DNA of 64,000 nucleotides from Gerris lacustris (GCA_951217055.1 OX578282.1:71391092-71455091), one strand, 5' to 3'; shown: positions 11,901-20,580, numbered from the stretch's first letter. Numbers and translations: made by a program. The notes: a model not told the origin generated them from the sequence alone.

Positions 11901-12763
11901 TTGTATGTTAGTAGTGTATGGTTTATTAGTCTGTTTTGTGTTAGTATTTCCATATTATCCTCATATTTTGTCCAATCTGCTTTATCAACATTCCAACGTC
12001 TTGTTGGGTATCGATATATTTTTTCTATGTGGGAGGAATTTGTTTCTAATATTATCGGATAGTGGTTCGAACTATGTGGATCTTTTAAAATTTTCCATTC
12101 AAAGTCAGTTGCAATGTTATTAGAAGCTATTGCAAGGTCTATTACAGATTGTGTTTTTTGGTTTATTTTAGGGATAAGGGTTGGTATATTTTTATTTAAG
12201 ATTATTGCATTATTTTGATCAATTGCTTTTAATAAATTTTGACCTTTGGAATCAGTATTACTACTACCCCAGGCTTCGTGATGACTATTAAAATCTCCTA
12301 TTAGAAGGTATGTTGGTTTAATTGCTTTTATTAGATCATGCCATTTGTTAGAGAGAATTTGAGTCATTGGAGGGTTATATATTGATATAATATTTAATTT
12401 TGTGTTATTATATTTTATTTGAATGCCAATATGATCCGTTCCTATCTTTGGAAGGTTGTTAAGTATTGTGTAGTGTATGTTGGATTTAATTATTATTGCG
12501 ACTCCCCCACCTCTTCTGTCATCTTGCCTGTCTAATCTTATTATATTATAACCTTTAAATGTAATATTTGTTTCATGTTTAAACCAAGTCTCAGAGAGGC
12601 AGGCTATGTCAATTTTAGATGAATATAAGAGGTGTTCGAGTTCATCTTTTTTATTATTTATTGATCTTATATTCCATTGTAATATTTTAAATGTTCGTAA
12701 GTTAAACTCACGAGCACTCAGTACACTATAGTCTGGTTTTGGAATGTCACGAAGTCGATCCAT
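8993..12763 (-). CDS. Non-LTR retrotransposon ORF2: endonuclease, reverse transcriptase, RNase H
   Basis: The 1256-residue polyprotein carries out target-primed reverse transcription. An APE-type endonuclease comes first: LQWNIRS near residue 28, SETW near 57, GDFN near 157, and SSNHYPI near 230 where families usually have SDH. The reverse transcriptase follows, with NYRPISL near 516, DITQAYD near 588, GIPQGAILSP near 644 and the catalytic FADD near 675. RNase H shows TDGS near 971, a glutamate in TLES near 1006, ACDNQG near 1034 and GNEEAD near 1086, so all four acidic positions are present. A C-x2-C..H..C motif (CYTC...HILLEC) lies near 1187-1205. The start codon lies one base beyond the ORF1 stop (TAA-T-ATG), which suggests coupled termination-reinitiation. 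The frame has no stops, and the length is normal for an ORF2 with RNase H. Confidence 0.95.
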   Translation of the reverse strand: MDRLRDIPKPDYSVLSAREFNLRTFKILQWNIRSINNKKDELEHLLYSSKIDIACLSETWFKHETNITFKGYNIIRLDRQDDRRGGGVAIIIKSNIHYTILNNLPKIGTDHIGIQIKYNNTKLNIISIYNPPMTQILSNKWHDLIKAIKPTYLLIGDFNSHHEAWGSSNTDSKGQNLLKAIDQNNAIILNKNIPTLIPKINQKTQSVIDLAIASNNIATDFEWKILKDPHSSNHYPIILETNSSHIEKIYRYPTRRWNVDKADWTKYEDNMEILTQNRLINHTLLTYNDFIDDINTASKDSIPEIKKRKITSTPYPNLIHWWDTTCEQSKYERYNAYQNFNANPNLTNFINFKRKHTKFRRLIKLKKRNSWKQYCDNLNFSKNTPSSVWKSFKKLNKNPSNEIQTNPGTWLEEFMDKLAPPSVTNIIPKSLNSNNTHVLTKPFTFSEFKTAIKHSNTSPGHDNIHYDMIHHLPPISKNTLLEIFNNIWETQKIPESWQTFIIIPIKKPGKTADLASNYRPISLSSCMLKTFERLIKNRLEWWIESNEKLAKSQKGFRKNKSVLESQSQLVTDIHSAFTQKKSVLTLLLDITQAYDNVDLNILHHKLIQMNIPQQTANFIIKLITNRTLLFRVNGEIVGSRITRKGIPQGAILSPLLYIIHTSDLEITIPHPVKILQFADDVLIYSISKKIDDMVNDLSQALQAIQNWTRITGLELSHEKSECCVFTRRNNPHLENYINFGNIQIKRKTVIRFLGLFLDQKLTWKEHIKNISLKCEKYLNIMKMTCNKSWGSDPKTMITFYRATIRSCLDFASPFYGNAKQYLLTKLDHIQYRALRLSMGYLKSTPIIIILTECCEQPLNLRRQHLADKLLLKLYTQYSTIYKSISELSNKINRVHRYWRHKPTPLLNNSYNNLLPYLNQSIYQHELLPIHQINYENLYQKPNIYIPKFTYPYNNITFEDQLNKLHPHNTYTIFTDGSKQQNLTGYSYYDPQLKQGIGYSCPQHTSIYTLESLAILHALEYINTLQNKYNKYTIACDNQGVLKKLDNISYTTHLDHIFMNILNNIAEIRRNNKEIDFIWVKSHQGIEGNEEADKLAKTPTQQSEKQIPTRDLIILSKKNMFEKFNIKLQEEPEKAKNFKLIVKKIPLKPWFWKTKLPRTDIMKINRLRSYHARCIQYNYIIGLSDSPICYTCPEKEENVAHILLECPKYKSERNKLYQEIKIQEIQDKNEKIKTILFSNLKNIKLTLKFVKEINYSP

Positions 12764-12764
12764 A

Positions 12765-14084
12765 TTATGGGAAATTTATTTTTGAAAGTATATTTTTTAT
12801 GACTGTATCGTCGATTTGAATATTTTTTTCCGCGTTTAGTTCTTTTATTATTATTTTAGTTATTTCTGTGATAAGGTTGATGAGATTTTTATCTAGATCA
12901 TGATGTAATGTTTCATTATTGTTTGGGGTTTGTTGTGTCGGTTTATGAGGGTTAGACTGTATCAGTCCCCCAGGTGTTTGTTTTGGAGTGATTAGTTTTT
13001 GAAAATAGAATTCTTTATTTGGTTGAACATGATTTAATCGTTGTCGCTTTGGTGTTACTGAAGGGGTTGATATTACTGTTTGATTTTGAAATTTGCGAGA
13101 TTCAGTTTTATTAGATGCAGGAATAGGTTGTGATACCGTTTGTTGCACCGTTGTTGAATAGGTGTTAGTATTAGTTATTTTTGATTTTGCTTCACCGTAA
13201 GATATATTATTTTTGACCATAATTTCTTTTATTGATTGTTGAGATTTGAATTCAGGACATTGGTTTATATTAGTTGTTTTATGCCCTTGTTTACAATAAA
13301 GACATATTGGGTTTTCTTTAATTGGGCATGATTTGATTATATTGTGTTCATTAAGACCGTGTGTGTTAGGGTTTAACCCGCATGTTTCACAGCGGGCTGA
13401 TCCTTTACAATTATTTTCGTTATGTCCGTATCGTAAGCACTTTCTACATTGAATTACTCGCGGTATAAATGTTTCGATAGGACATCGTACAAAGTGTAAG
13501 TAAGCGTGAGTCGGTAAAATTTGGCCTCGGATTGTAATTATGACGGATTGAGTGGGCAGATATTTTGGTTCGTTATTTTCAAAAATTTTTCGATTTATTC
13601 GTTTAACATGAGTTAATTTAATGTTTGGCATATTATGAAATTCCATATTTTGTAAAATTTCGTTTTCTGTAAGAGAATGTTCTATTCCACGTACAACACC
13701 TTTTTTAAATAATATTGATCTTGGTATATAAATTTTATATTCTTTGTTTAGTTCTATGTTATTTAATAATTTATTTGCAGTATTGTATGTATTGAATGTT
13801 ATTTTTAATTTATCGATTCCTATTTTTGTAATTTTATTTATATCCTTTGAAATATATCCAAGTTTGCCTTGTATTAACTTACCCATCGTCATTGGGTGTA
13901 AGCGTGACAAGCCTTTTTTTCCTGGGATTAAATTTTTGTTTTCAATAATTACATGGTATGGACCGATGTCAGTGTTCTTGAACAAGCAGCATTCTTCATT
14001 TGGTAGCGGTATTGGTTGTAATTTTTCACTTGGTATCACTTGTACGTCCCGATGTGTTTCTATTCCGCCACTGTTTTCTTGCAT
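12765..14084 (-). CDS. Non-LTR retrotransposon ORF1: gag-like nucleic-acid-binding protein
   Basis: The 439-residue protein should bind the element's RNA and form the retrotransposition particle. Near residues 212-226 there is a CCHC knuckle (CRKCLRYGHNENNC), then a longer Cys/His group (CETC...H...C), and a third near 260-275 (CLYCKQGH...C). The stretch before the knuckles (THVKRINRK, then RGQILPTHAYL) resembles the domain that precedes the knuckles in arthropod Jockey/I-type ORF1 proteins. The C-terminal third is rich in Pro, Gln and Thr and is probably disordered. The start at 14084 leaves a 175-bp 5' UTR, where non-LTR elements usually carry an internal promoter. The ORF is complete. Confidence 0.92.
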   Translation of the reverse strand: MQENSGGIETHRDVQVIPSEKLQPIPLPNEECCLFKNTDIGPYHVIIENKNLIPGKKGLSRLHPMTMGKLIQGKLGYISKDINKITKIGIDKLKITFNTYNTANKLLNNIELNKEYKIYIPRSILFKKGVVRGIEHSLTENEILQNMEFHNMPNIKLTHVKRINRKIFENNEPKYLPTQSVIITIRGQILPTHAYLHFVRCPIETFIPRVIQCRKCLRYGHNENNCKGSARCETCGLNPNTHGLNEHNIIKSCPIKENPICLYCKQGHKTTNINQCPEFKSQQSIKEIMVKNNISYGEAKSKITNTNTYSTTVQQTVSQPIPASNKTESRKFQNQTVISTPSVTPKRQRLNHVQPNKEFYFQKLITPKQTPGGLIQSNPHKPTQQTPNNNETLHHDLDKNLINLITEITKIIIKELNAEKNIQIDDTVIKNILSKINFP

Positions 14085-14259
14085 TTTATAATATTAATGT
14101 TTCTTTTAAGTTTCTCTTATAAAGTTTGGATTGGTAGTTGTATAAAAGTGGTTTTCTTGAGTGTTTAAAGCTGGACTTCCTTTTTTCTGACTCTTTTAAT
14201 CAAGAATTTTTATTTAATTTATTTTTTTTATTTTTGCTGTCAATCTTGTCACGCAATTG

Positions 14260-14271
14260 TATAAAATAATT
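14260..14271. repeat. Target-site duplication of the non-LTR element, right copy
   Basis: TATAAAATAATT, matching 8494-8505. Confidence 0.85.
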
Positions 14272-14402
14272 AAATTGCAATCTTTACTTTTTTGCCCTAC
14301 TTTACTTTTTCGCCCTACTTTTACTTTTTCTCCCTACTTTTTGAGTTCAGGGAGGAAAAGACTTACTTTAGTCCCTCTAAACTGATTCAAAATCATAACT
14401 TT
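14260..14402 (-). repeat. Repeat family A, copy 1, right part
   Basis: This begins with the second TATAAAATAATT duplication and continues as the reverse complement of the left part of the other copies ('aaattgcaatctttactttt', then the ccctacttt repeats, then 'aactttttctccct'). It stops before the terminal TTTATCTCC motif, so this end is truncated. Confidence 0.85.
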
Positions 14403-14415
14403 TTCTCCCTGATGT

Positions 14416-14816
14416 TTATGTGGCCACAACTCTCCCCTCACCAGAAGCCCATGGTTCTGCACGCCTCAACCAAATTCTGTAAGATGCCTCCAATGCATCT
14501 TTAGACAGCCTTTTCAAAAATTGGTTTAAACGATTTCGACCAACACCCAGATCCTTTAATAGGGTGTGCACAGACTTAGCTGGGAGACCTCTAACACCAA
14601 CTTCCACTGCAAAGAAGTGAACTGCAAAACCCTTCTGCCTGATTGCTGAACATAACCGCAAGTACTTGTTTGCTTTGAACTCATGCTGCTTTGGGATGTT
14701 AGTGCCCCCAGGGTACTGTCAATTCAACTATAATAACAGACTTAAGACTCAATGAAAAAGCTGTCAAATCCGGACATAAAGAGGTGACTGCCAGTTCCGG
14801 AGGAAATTCATAATGC
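14416..14816 (-). pseudogene. Decayed C-terminal piece of a different retroelement
   Basis: Reading the minus strand gives PPELAVTSLCPDLTAF, then VIIVELTVPWG. After a one-base frameshift near 14703 it continues with HEFKANKYLRLCSAIRQKG, VEVGVRGLPAKS, and EASYRIWLRR. The pattern ELTVPW...KY..L......G......VEVG.RG....S...ASC.IWL is a conserved C-terminal block that I remember next to reverse transcriptases in many animal retroelements. The PD...E spacing could be a degenerate nuclease fold, which is only inference. The frameshift and the lack of any upstream reverse transcriptase make this a dead fragment. It lies in the last Rab32 intron and is unrelated to the intact element beside it. Confidence 0.6.
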
Positions 14817-14834
14817 CCATAATCTTTAAATCTT

Positions 14835-15240
14835 TTTACGTATATACTTCCAAGCTTACCGATGGTAAAAGAAGCATTGGATCATTCTTAAGATTACAAT
14901 TTTGTATGCCTCCATTTCAAAAACTCCCGGACAGAAATCAGTTTGAGACATCAGGGAACATATTTGGTCTTATGTCTGTCTTACGCTCAATTTTTGTGAA
15001 CCAACAAACCTAAAAAAAGGACTATTTGTCCCATTTTAATTAAATTTGGATGGTATCTCATAATTAGCCCATTGTTGGTCCCATGTAAGTTTCAACCTTC
15101 TGTCTCCATTTATTTCTCTTCCTCATGCGCTCAAGCATACATTTATTTACCCCTATATCTTCCAAAGTACTCATCTGAATTTTATGAAATTTGGATGGTT
15201 TATTGGAATATAGTCAGCAGATAGCCCAGAGATAACCTAT
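14835..15240 (+). repeat. Repeat family C, left-type arm, in Rab32 intron
   Basis: This matches the left arm of the foldback at 44978-46318: 'cttccaagcttaccgatgg', 'gacatcagggaacata', 'agcccattgttggtcccat' and 'tctcttcctcatgcgc' all recur. A right-type (inverted) arm of the same family lies at 16905-17225, on the other side of Rab32 exon 16178-16321. Confidence 0.75.
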
Positions 15241-15580
15241 CTCACCTGGTTTTAATGAAACTTAGGTGGTAGGTCATTAGCCCATTATTGGTCCCATATA
15301 TGCGATTTTTAGGAAATTTGGGTAGTTTGTTGAAAGTAACCCACAGATGGGTCCATAATAATTTCAACTGCCCAACTCTTTTGTAGCAGCAAGTGTATGT
15401 TGAGATGAAAATGACCGGTTATAAATATAGTCATAACCTTTGCCCCTCTCGAGGGCCAACATTTTCTAGTAACTTTTATGAACAGGTTCTGAACTAAATA
15501 ACTTGGACTGTCTCATTCTGGGAGCAATTTCCCAGGATCTTTGAAAATGTCTTAACAGAGAATTCTTTAAAGCATTCTTA

Positions 15581-15910
15581 GGCCAGGTGCACACTGGAGA
15601 CAAAACAGTCTTCAGCCTGTTTGCGAGCTGTTTTATCTGCCTTGTCACAAGTGTGTTACTACAGCCTTGCACATGGGAGGCAAGATAGTTGCACATCTTG
15701 AATCGAGCGAAAAGCATCTCATGGAAATTGCTGTAATTTGTGCATAACAGTCTGCGGACAGAAATGTGTCAGGATATCTGCTAGGCTGGAGGACTCTTTT
15801 GTCTTGCACATGTCTTTGCCTCCAGTGAGCGCACTCACATATACTGTATAAGCCCTTGAGGTAGAGACAAAACTGCCTGCAAGCAAAAAGACTCCTATGT
15901 CCGCCTAGCC
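15581..15910. mobile_element. MITE with TTA target duplication (PIF/Harbinger type)
   Basis: A 330-bp unit begins GGCCAGGTGCACACTGGAG and ends in the complement of GGCTAGGCGGACATAGGAG. TTA stands on both sides (15578-15580 and 15911-15913). A 3-bp TTA/TAA duplication and GGC-type ends fit PIF/Harbinger. It has no coding capacity. Confidence 0.65.
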
Positions 15911-16177
15911 TTACAATGCAGCGAGATATACCAAAGACAGAAGACGATATACCAAGGCGTGAGATATACCAAGGGCACAAGGAATTACACTGGAACTCAA
16001 CCTGGCTAGTTGAACAGCCAATTCATTCCCTTAAATATGACGTGGAGGCGTACTAGGTAAAAGCATTCTGTCTTCCCAGATCATTAACAAATCTCTTGCA
16101 ATCTGTGACTAGTTTAGGTGTCTTGTTACGTCGTCCATGCAGATGTAATAAGGTGTAAAAGTAATGGATTGTTATAC

Positions 16178-16321
16178 CTGTGATACTAGAGTCTTGGCTG
16201 CTTCTTCAATGTTGATATTTTCCTTGGCTGAAGTCTCGTACCAAGCTGAAAAGTGATTTTCCTTGCAGTACTCCTCCATCTTGTTAGCGCTGTTCACTAT
16301 TCCTTCCTTCTGTTGATCACA
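16178..16321 (-). CDS. Rab32: Rab32, exon with the G4 end and G5 box
   Basis: This exon encodes 48 residues, from CDQQKEG to AAKTLVSQ. The acceptor TTATTTCAG is at 16322 and the donor GTATAA is just below 16178. It starts in phase 0 directly after LLANK, completing the guanine-specificity motif NKCD, and it contains ETSAK, the G5 box that contacts the guanine base. Both boundaries fit the neighbouring exons. The exon is flanked by inverted family C arms and by a long foldback (16353-16870) in the adjacent intron, which could affect its splicing. Confidence 0.93.
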
Positions 16322-16352
16322 CTGAAATAATAAATAAAATAAATTAATTATA

Positions 16353-16870
16353 GTCGAGGAGATAGCGTGCAAAAAAGTGTCTGACTAACATCAAGCTAGA
16401 ATTTTGAGTGTAAGTAAATGTTTTGGTGACATTTAAGAATATGTGGTCGGCTAAGTTCGTCTGCGGGACATAGCTTGGCAATAGGCATTTGAAAAAAACA
16501 AACTGGTGGAGAGCGGCCATGTCCCACCCTTTTTGGTGGACAATATGATTTTCATGATCCTGAATACGAACTTAGTTAGTAGACCAATAATCAAGTTGGT
16601 GGTAGTTTGTCACTTATTAGGTTAGTTAGTCAAATATTACTCAAAATCAAAGTGTTCTCCTGTCAAGGGACAAACTACCATCAACATGATTTTTGGTCTA
16701 CTAACTAAGTTCGCACTTAGGATCATAAAAATCACATTGTCCACCAAAAAGGGTTGGACATGGCTACTCTCCACAGGATTGTTTTTTTTTTCGTCCCGCA
16801 GACGAAGTTAGCCGACCATATATTCTTAAAAGGCACCAAAACATATACTTATACACAAAATTCCGGCACC
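16353..16870. repeat. Foldback repeat D, copy 1
   Basis: Two arms, roughly 16402-16618 and 16672-16866, are close inverted copies of each other around a ~50-bp loop. 'ggtcggctaagttcgtctgc' pairs with 'gcagacgaagttagccgacc', for example. The left end adds 'atagcgtgcaaaaaagtgtc', found also at 21104 and 57775. A transcript of Rab32 would carry a hairpin of about 190 bp here. Confidence 0.88.
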
Positions 16871-16904
16871 TCAATTTTTAGAAATCAAGCACTGTAAATA
16901 AGTA

Positions 16905-17225
16905 AATGTTTGTGGGCATGTGGAAGAGAAACTAATGGGCGCAAAAGGTTGAAACTTATATGGGACCAACAATGGGCTTAATTATACCATGGGCTAATTA
17001 CCTACCATCTGAATTTCATTAAATCAGATGAGAAGTTGTTTAGATATGTTGGTTTGCAAAAATTGAACAACAGACCGACAGTCAGACATGGAAACAAAAA
17101 TGTTCCCTGATGTCTGAAACGGATATCTGTCTTGGAATTTTTGGAATTGAAGACCTAAAAAAATGTTTCTTCTTCGGAATGATCACATAGCTTCTGTTAC
17201 CTTCGGTAAGCTTGGAAGCAAAAAT
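16905..17225 (-). repeat. Repeat family C, right-type arm, in Rab32 intron
   Basis: The sequence recurs at 45930-46210, including 'atatgggaccaacaatgggc', 'gttccctgatgtctgaaacg' and 'accttcggtaagcttggaag'. It is inverted relative to the arm at 14835-15240. Confidence 0.78.
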
Positions 17226-17283
17226 TGAGGAAATATAGAGTAAGATTAAGAATTTTGTTTTTAATCAAAGTTGTTTTCAGTAC

Positions 17284-17465
17284 CTTATTAGCGAGTAGTA
17301 CGCAAGGTATGTGCCCTCCGTCAGGTAGTTGTACTTTACTATCCAAATCATTCTTCCACTTTAGTACGGCATCGAAAGTAGCCTGTCTGGTCACATCGAA
17401 TACAATGAAAGCACCGACAGCTTCCTTATAGTACACTCTAGTCATGTTACCAAATCTCTCCTGAC
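17284..17465 (-). CDS. Rab32: Rab32, exon with switch II to the G4 box
   Basis: This exon supplies the second and third bases of the glycine codon of DIAG, then 60 residues from QERFGNMTRVYYKEA to VLLANK. Intron phase 1 at the acceptor (TTTTCAG|GT) matches the G at the end of exon 19680-19893. The donor GTACTG follows the AAG of ANK in phase 0. QERFGNMTRVYYKEA is the switch II region, with the glutamine needed for GTP hydrolysis. The sequence DVTRQATFDAVLKWKNDLDSKV is typical of Rab32/38. Repeat I copy 2 and repeat B copy 1 lie upstream in the intron. Confidence 0.95.
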
Positions 17466-17499
17466 CTGAAAACAACAACAAAATAGATTATTGAACGAC

Positions 17500-18150
17500 C
17501 ATAGTGAGTTCTTCTTCTTAGAGGCTTAGAATTTTAAAAGTTAAAAAGTTTGAGAGTTTCTCTAACGATAACTGAAGTTTAAATTATCTGATTTGAATGA
17601 AATTCAGCTCATTGGTGCATCTCAGCATTTGGAAATTTCACACTTAATATTTTCATGACTGTCTGTCATCTGTGCAAACGCATGGAGCCTAAACTACTGG
17701 GCAAATTTTGACGATATTTGTCATACATGTTCAGAAAAGTCAATACCCCGAGATGAAATTGAGAAATTAATTTTAGCTTTAAATTGGGGGGTGCTACCCC
17801 CCTAAAAACATGAAATAAAATTATTTCTCGAAAACGGTTCTGGCGATTTTGATTAAAAAATTGTAAAATGTAGTCCATTAATACGAATCTACTTATGATA
17901 TATACCGTTTTCCAGGGAAAAATCTAGTTCCTGGAGAAAATACCTTTAAACGTGGACGGAAACAGGCTGGGTTCATTTCGCCGCCGAGGAGAAGTTATTT
18001 TATCATAAATCTTTTTATGATTAAATAATAATTTAATAATTTTTATGATTAAATGTTCTTACAATAACTAATATGGAAAACACTGGGCTAAGTAATTATG
18101 AACTCGTTTATGAGAAAGTTTGCCTGAGTTGTCTCGGACCGATTATTATT
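17500..18150 (-). repeat. Interspersed repeat family I, copy 2
   Basis: Reverse-complement counterpart of 592-1245. Shared pieces include 'aacactgggctaagtaatta' and 'cagggaaaaatctag', and the GC-rich centre here is 'ggggggtgctacccccct'. It lies in a Rab32 intron. No ORF is convincing. Confidence 0.65.
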
Positions 18151-18639
18151 GTATAGGTATATTGTAGCATCCCAAACTTAAGCCATGATCTACTACATAA
18201 TTATGTATTGATTTATTAAGATGACTAATGGGAATGTTAAATTATCTACAAATATAGCAGTTCATTTTAATAAAAATTTTATTGTTGAATAAATATATAT
18301 ATATAAAAAAAAAAAAAATGATACATTTTACCTCTGGGATTTGATACGTGGTAGACACCACAATATATATATATTTTTTTTATGTGCTAACCCTTCACCT
18401 TCAGTCATTAGCTCTTCTACAACTTTCATATATGTACAAGTCTATAATAAGCTTTAAGATATATCCATAAGATAATATAAGCAATAATAAGATCGTATTA
18501 TAATATAAATAATAGATTTAAGATAAAATGTTATTATAGAGAATAAATATGAATATGTATCAGAAATAGATATATAGAATATTCTATTTTGTTTTGAGAA
18601 TATTTAGAGTTCTGTTATGTAGTCATTTTTGTTAAGGTA

Positions 18640-18800
18640 TAAGGTACGCAAATAGATTCCTAAAATGTCAGGCAAAGCTGGAGGAATACAATGAGTAGTG
18701 TGTGATCCCTGTAGTCTAGTAAAGTCAATATAATATATGTCTAACTGTTAGTACGTCATCACAAAGTCTACATTTTGGATGGTCCTGGAAGGATAATTAT
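18640..18800 (-). pseudogene. Remnant of a non-LTR reverse transcriptase C-terminus
   Basis: Minus-strand reading gives FQDHPKCRLCDDVLTVRHIL, then in a shifted frame ALPDILGIYL. The C-x2-C..H pattern with DDVLTVRHIL is the usual zinc-like block near the end of Jockey/I-type ORF2 proteins. Frameshifts and stops on both sides mark it as a fragment. It lies in a Rab32 intron. Confidence 0.5.
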
Positions 18801-18856
18801 TATTAATATTATTCATTAATTGGTTGACTTTCGTTAACTAGGCATCGGGCTCTATC

Positions 18857-19581
18857 ATTGAAGCGAGCGTATCGCAATAAAATACTTATATTGAGATTTA
18901 TTAATCATGATGATTGTCATTGTTGAAGATAAGTGGAAGAGGGTAGTGTGAGGTAGAGTGGGGGTACTCGGTACAAAGCTTTACTTCCTAAACAAACCTA
19001 TACACAACACGACTATAAGAATCTTAACCACCCGTCGTAGCTTTTAAACTATTATTATAAATGTATCACTTCATTACTCTAATACTACTGCTTGTATCAA
19101 GTTGAAATTTTACATACTTGTTTCAATTGTACTTTAGACGATGTACATGAAGTTTTATTAAAATCGTTACGTTAGAACGTAAGATATCGGTGAAAAGGTT
19201 GTTTTCTCTATTTTAAACGTTTAGGTCCGCTTTAATAGTTTTAGCGATCTTTATTAATTCATAGCGGTGTCGCTGTTGGTTTTACTAAAAAATGTTATTT
19301 GAAAAAATGTTCGTCTCATGGAATAGGTGATGATAGAATCTTCTCCCGTCCTGAAATTCCAATTTAATTGTTGAACCTCTCGTTTACGCGAGCGCTGCGC
19401 GCGAACTGTAGCACGGATCACGCTGTCCAACGACCTTAGCCTGAGTATTAGTAAAAGAAACATGTATACCAAATTTCAACGAAATCGGTCAACTTTTACT
19501 CAAGTTATTGTCGGACACGTAAACGTTACACACAGACAGACAAGATGCATATTTCGTTGAATATAAGAAGCTCGCTTCAAT
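18857..19581. repeat. TIR repeat family B, copy 1
   Basis: The unit begins ATTGAAGCGAGCGTATCGCA and ends in 'aagctcgcttcaat', its approximate complement. Two further copies lie at 61240-61760 (left end missing) and 61842-62353. The right part carries 'accaaatttcaacgaaatcg' followed by 'acagacagac', a phrase shared with several unrelated repeats. The sequence left of 18857 ('ctaggcatcg') is also shared with the third copy, so the true left end may be about 20 bp further out. No ORF is visible; probably a non-autonomous DNA transposon. Confidence 0.7.
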
Positions 19582-19679
19582 AAATAAATCACTGTTTATA
19601 GTAGTTTTAATGATCTAAATCTAAATCTGAGGTTATGAATTGGCTTTAGTTAAATTGATGATTGTTTGTGTTGGGTTAC

Positions 19680-19893
19680 CTGCAATATCCCAGAGTTGGA
19701 GCCTGATGATGGTGTTTGAATCCCAGTTGATAACTTTGAGTGCAAAGTCGACTCCTATGGTAGCTCTATAGTGCTGAGAGAAGAACTGATGAACATATCT
19801 CTTGATGATGGATGTTTTACCAGCACCGAGTTCACCGATCACCAATATCTTGTAAAGACACTCCCTCTTCACATCACCACCACTCTGCCCGAC
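19680..19893 (-). CDS. Rab32: Rab32, exon with G1, switch I and G3 boxes
   Basis: Rab32 is a small GTPase of lysosome-related organelles and mitochondria-ER contacts. In insects its orthologue lightoid acts in pigment granule formation. This exon encodes VGQSGGDVKRECLYK, the P-loop GELGAGKTS, the YRATIGVDFAL region with the G2 threonine, and LQLWDIA up to the first base of glycine. WDIAGQE, with Ile where most Rabs have Thr, is a hallmark of the Rab32/38 group. The acceptor is TTGTTTCAG at 19894 and the donor GTAACC is just below 19680. Together the four firm exons encode 219 residues, against about 225 for human Rab32, so only a few N-terminal residues are missing. Confidence 0.96.
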
Positions 19894-19982
19894 CTGAAAC
19901 AATAAACAAACGATTAGATAAACAATCAAACTAAGTAGAGAACCATACCAGTAGAGAAATAGAATGGTTAAAATAAAACATA

Positions 19983-20580
19983 TTTTATCTCCAGTAGGGA
20001 GAAAAAGTTATGATTTTGAATTAGTTTAGAGGGACTAAAGTAAGTCTTTTCATCCCTGAACTCAAAAAGTAGGGGAAAAAAGTAAAAGTAGGGCGAAAAA
20101 GTAAAGTAGGGCAAAAAAGTAAAGATTGCAACTTAGTTATTTTATAAATTGTAGAAAATGAATGGCTAATGTAATGAAGTTGTTGAAATCAGGTTGGCGA
20201 CACTGCTTTTTCGGCCTTGTTTATCTTTGTTTATAACCTGCATCTAAATAACCTTCTATTTGAGTTTAATTCCAAATCTTATTTGTTTTTAATATTGAAT
20301 CTCTTATATCTTCTATTAAAAGTGCTAATAATTAGTGTAATTTATTAAAATAATAAATAAAAACTGTGCAATGGACGAAAATGTGTATTTTCTTCCTACT
20401 GGAGATAAAATATTGTATGTACCTCGTAAGTAAAGTGCCATTATTCCCCTCGCGATAATTATCTCCCTCGGCTGCGCCTCGGGAATTAAAATGTCTTATT
20501 CATTCGGCTTCGCCTCAAGAACCAACTTTTTCGCTTAGGGAATAATGACTTACTTTACTCCCTAGGTGCGTAAATAACGA
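19983..20580 (+). repeat. Repeat family A, copy 2
   Basis: A body flanked by TTTTATCTCCAGTAGGGA and the complement of its start (ACTGGAGATAAAA near 20400) is followed by a CG-rich section. In that section 'agtaaagtgccattattccc' pairs with 'gggaataatgacttacttta' downstream, forming a hairpin around 'cctcggctgcgcctcggga'. The end reads GTGCGTAAATAAC. No coding capacity. Confidence 0.85.

Larger units (their letters stand above)
8506..14259 (-). mobile_element. Full-length non-LTR retrotransposon (I/Jockey-related)
   Basis: A 5.75-kb element on the minus strand. In order it has a 5' UTR (14085-14259), ORF1 (gag), ORF2 (endonuclease, reverse transcriptase, RNase H, zinc motif), a 3' UTR (8521-8992) and a poly-A tail that appears as T residues at about 8504-8520. 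A 12-bp target duplication flanks it. Both ORFs are open, so it looks young and may be active. It sits in the last intron of Rab32, in the same orientation, inside an older family A repeat. Presence of RNase H suggests the I or a related group rather than classical Jockey, but I cannot place the clade without a tree. Confidence 0.93.

Noticed and set aside
15466..15980. Two overlapping minus-strand ORFs
   Set aside because: They lie in a 330-bp MITE and its flanks. No domain, and they conflict with each other.
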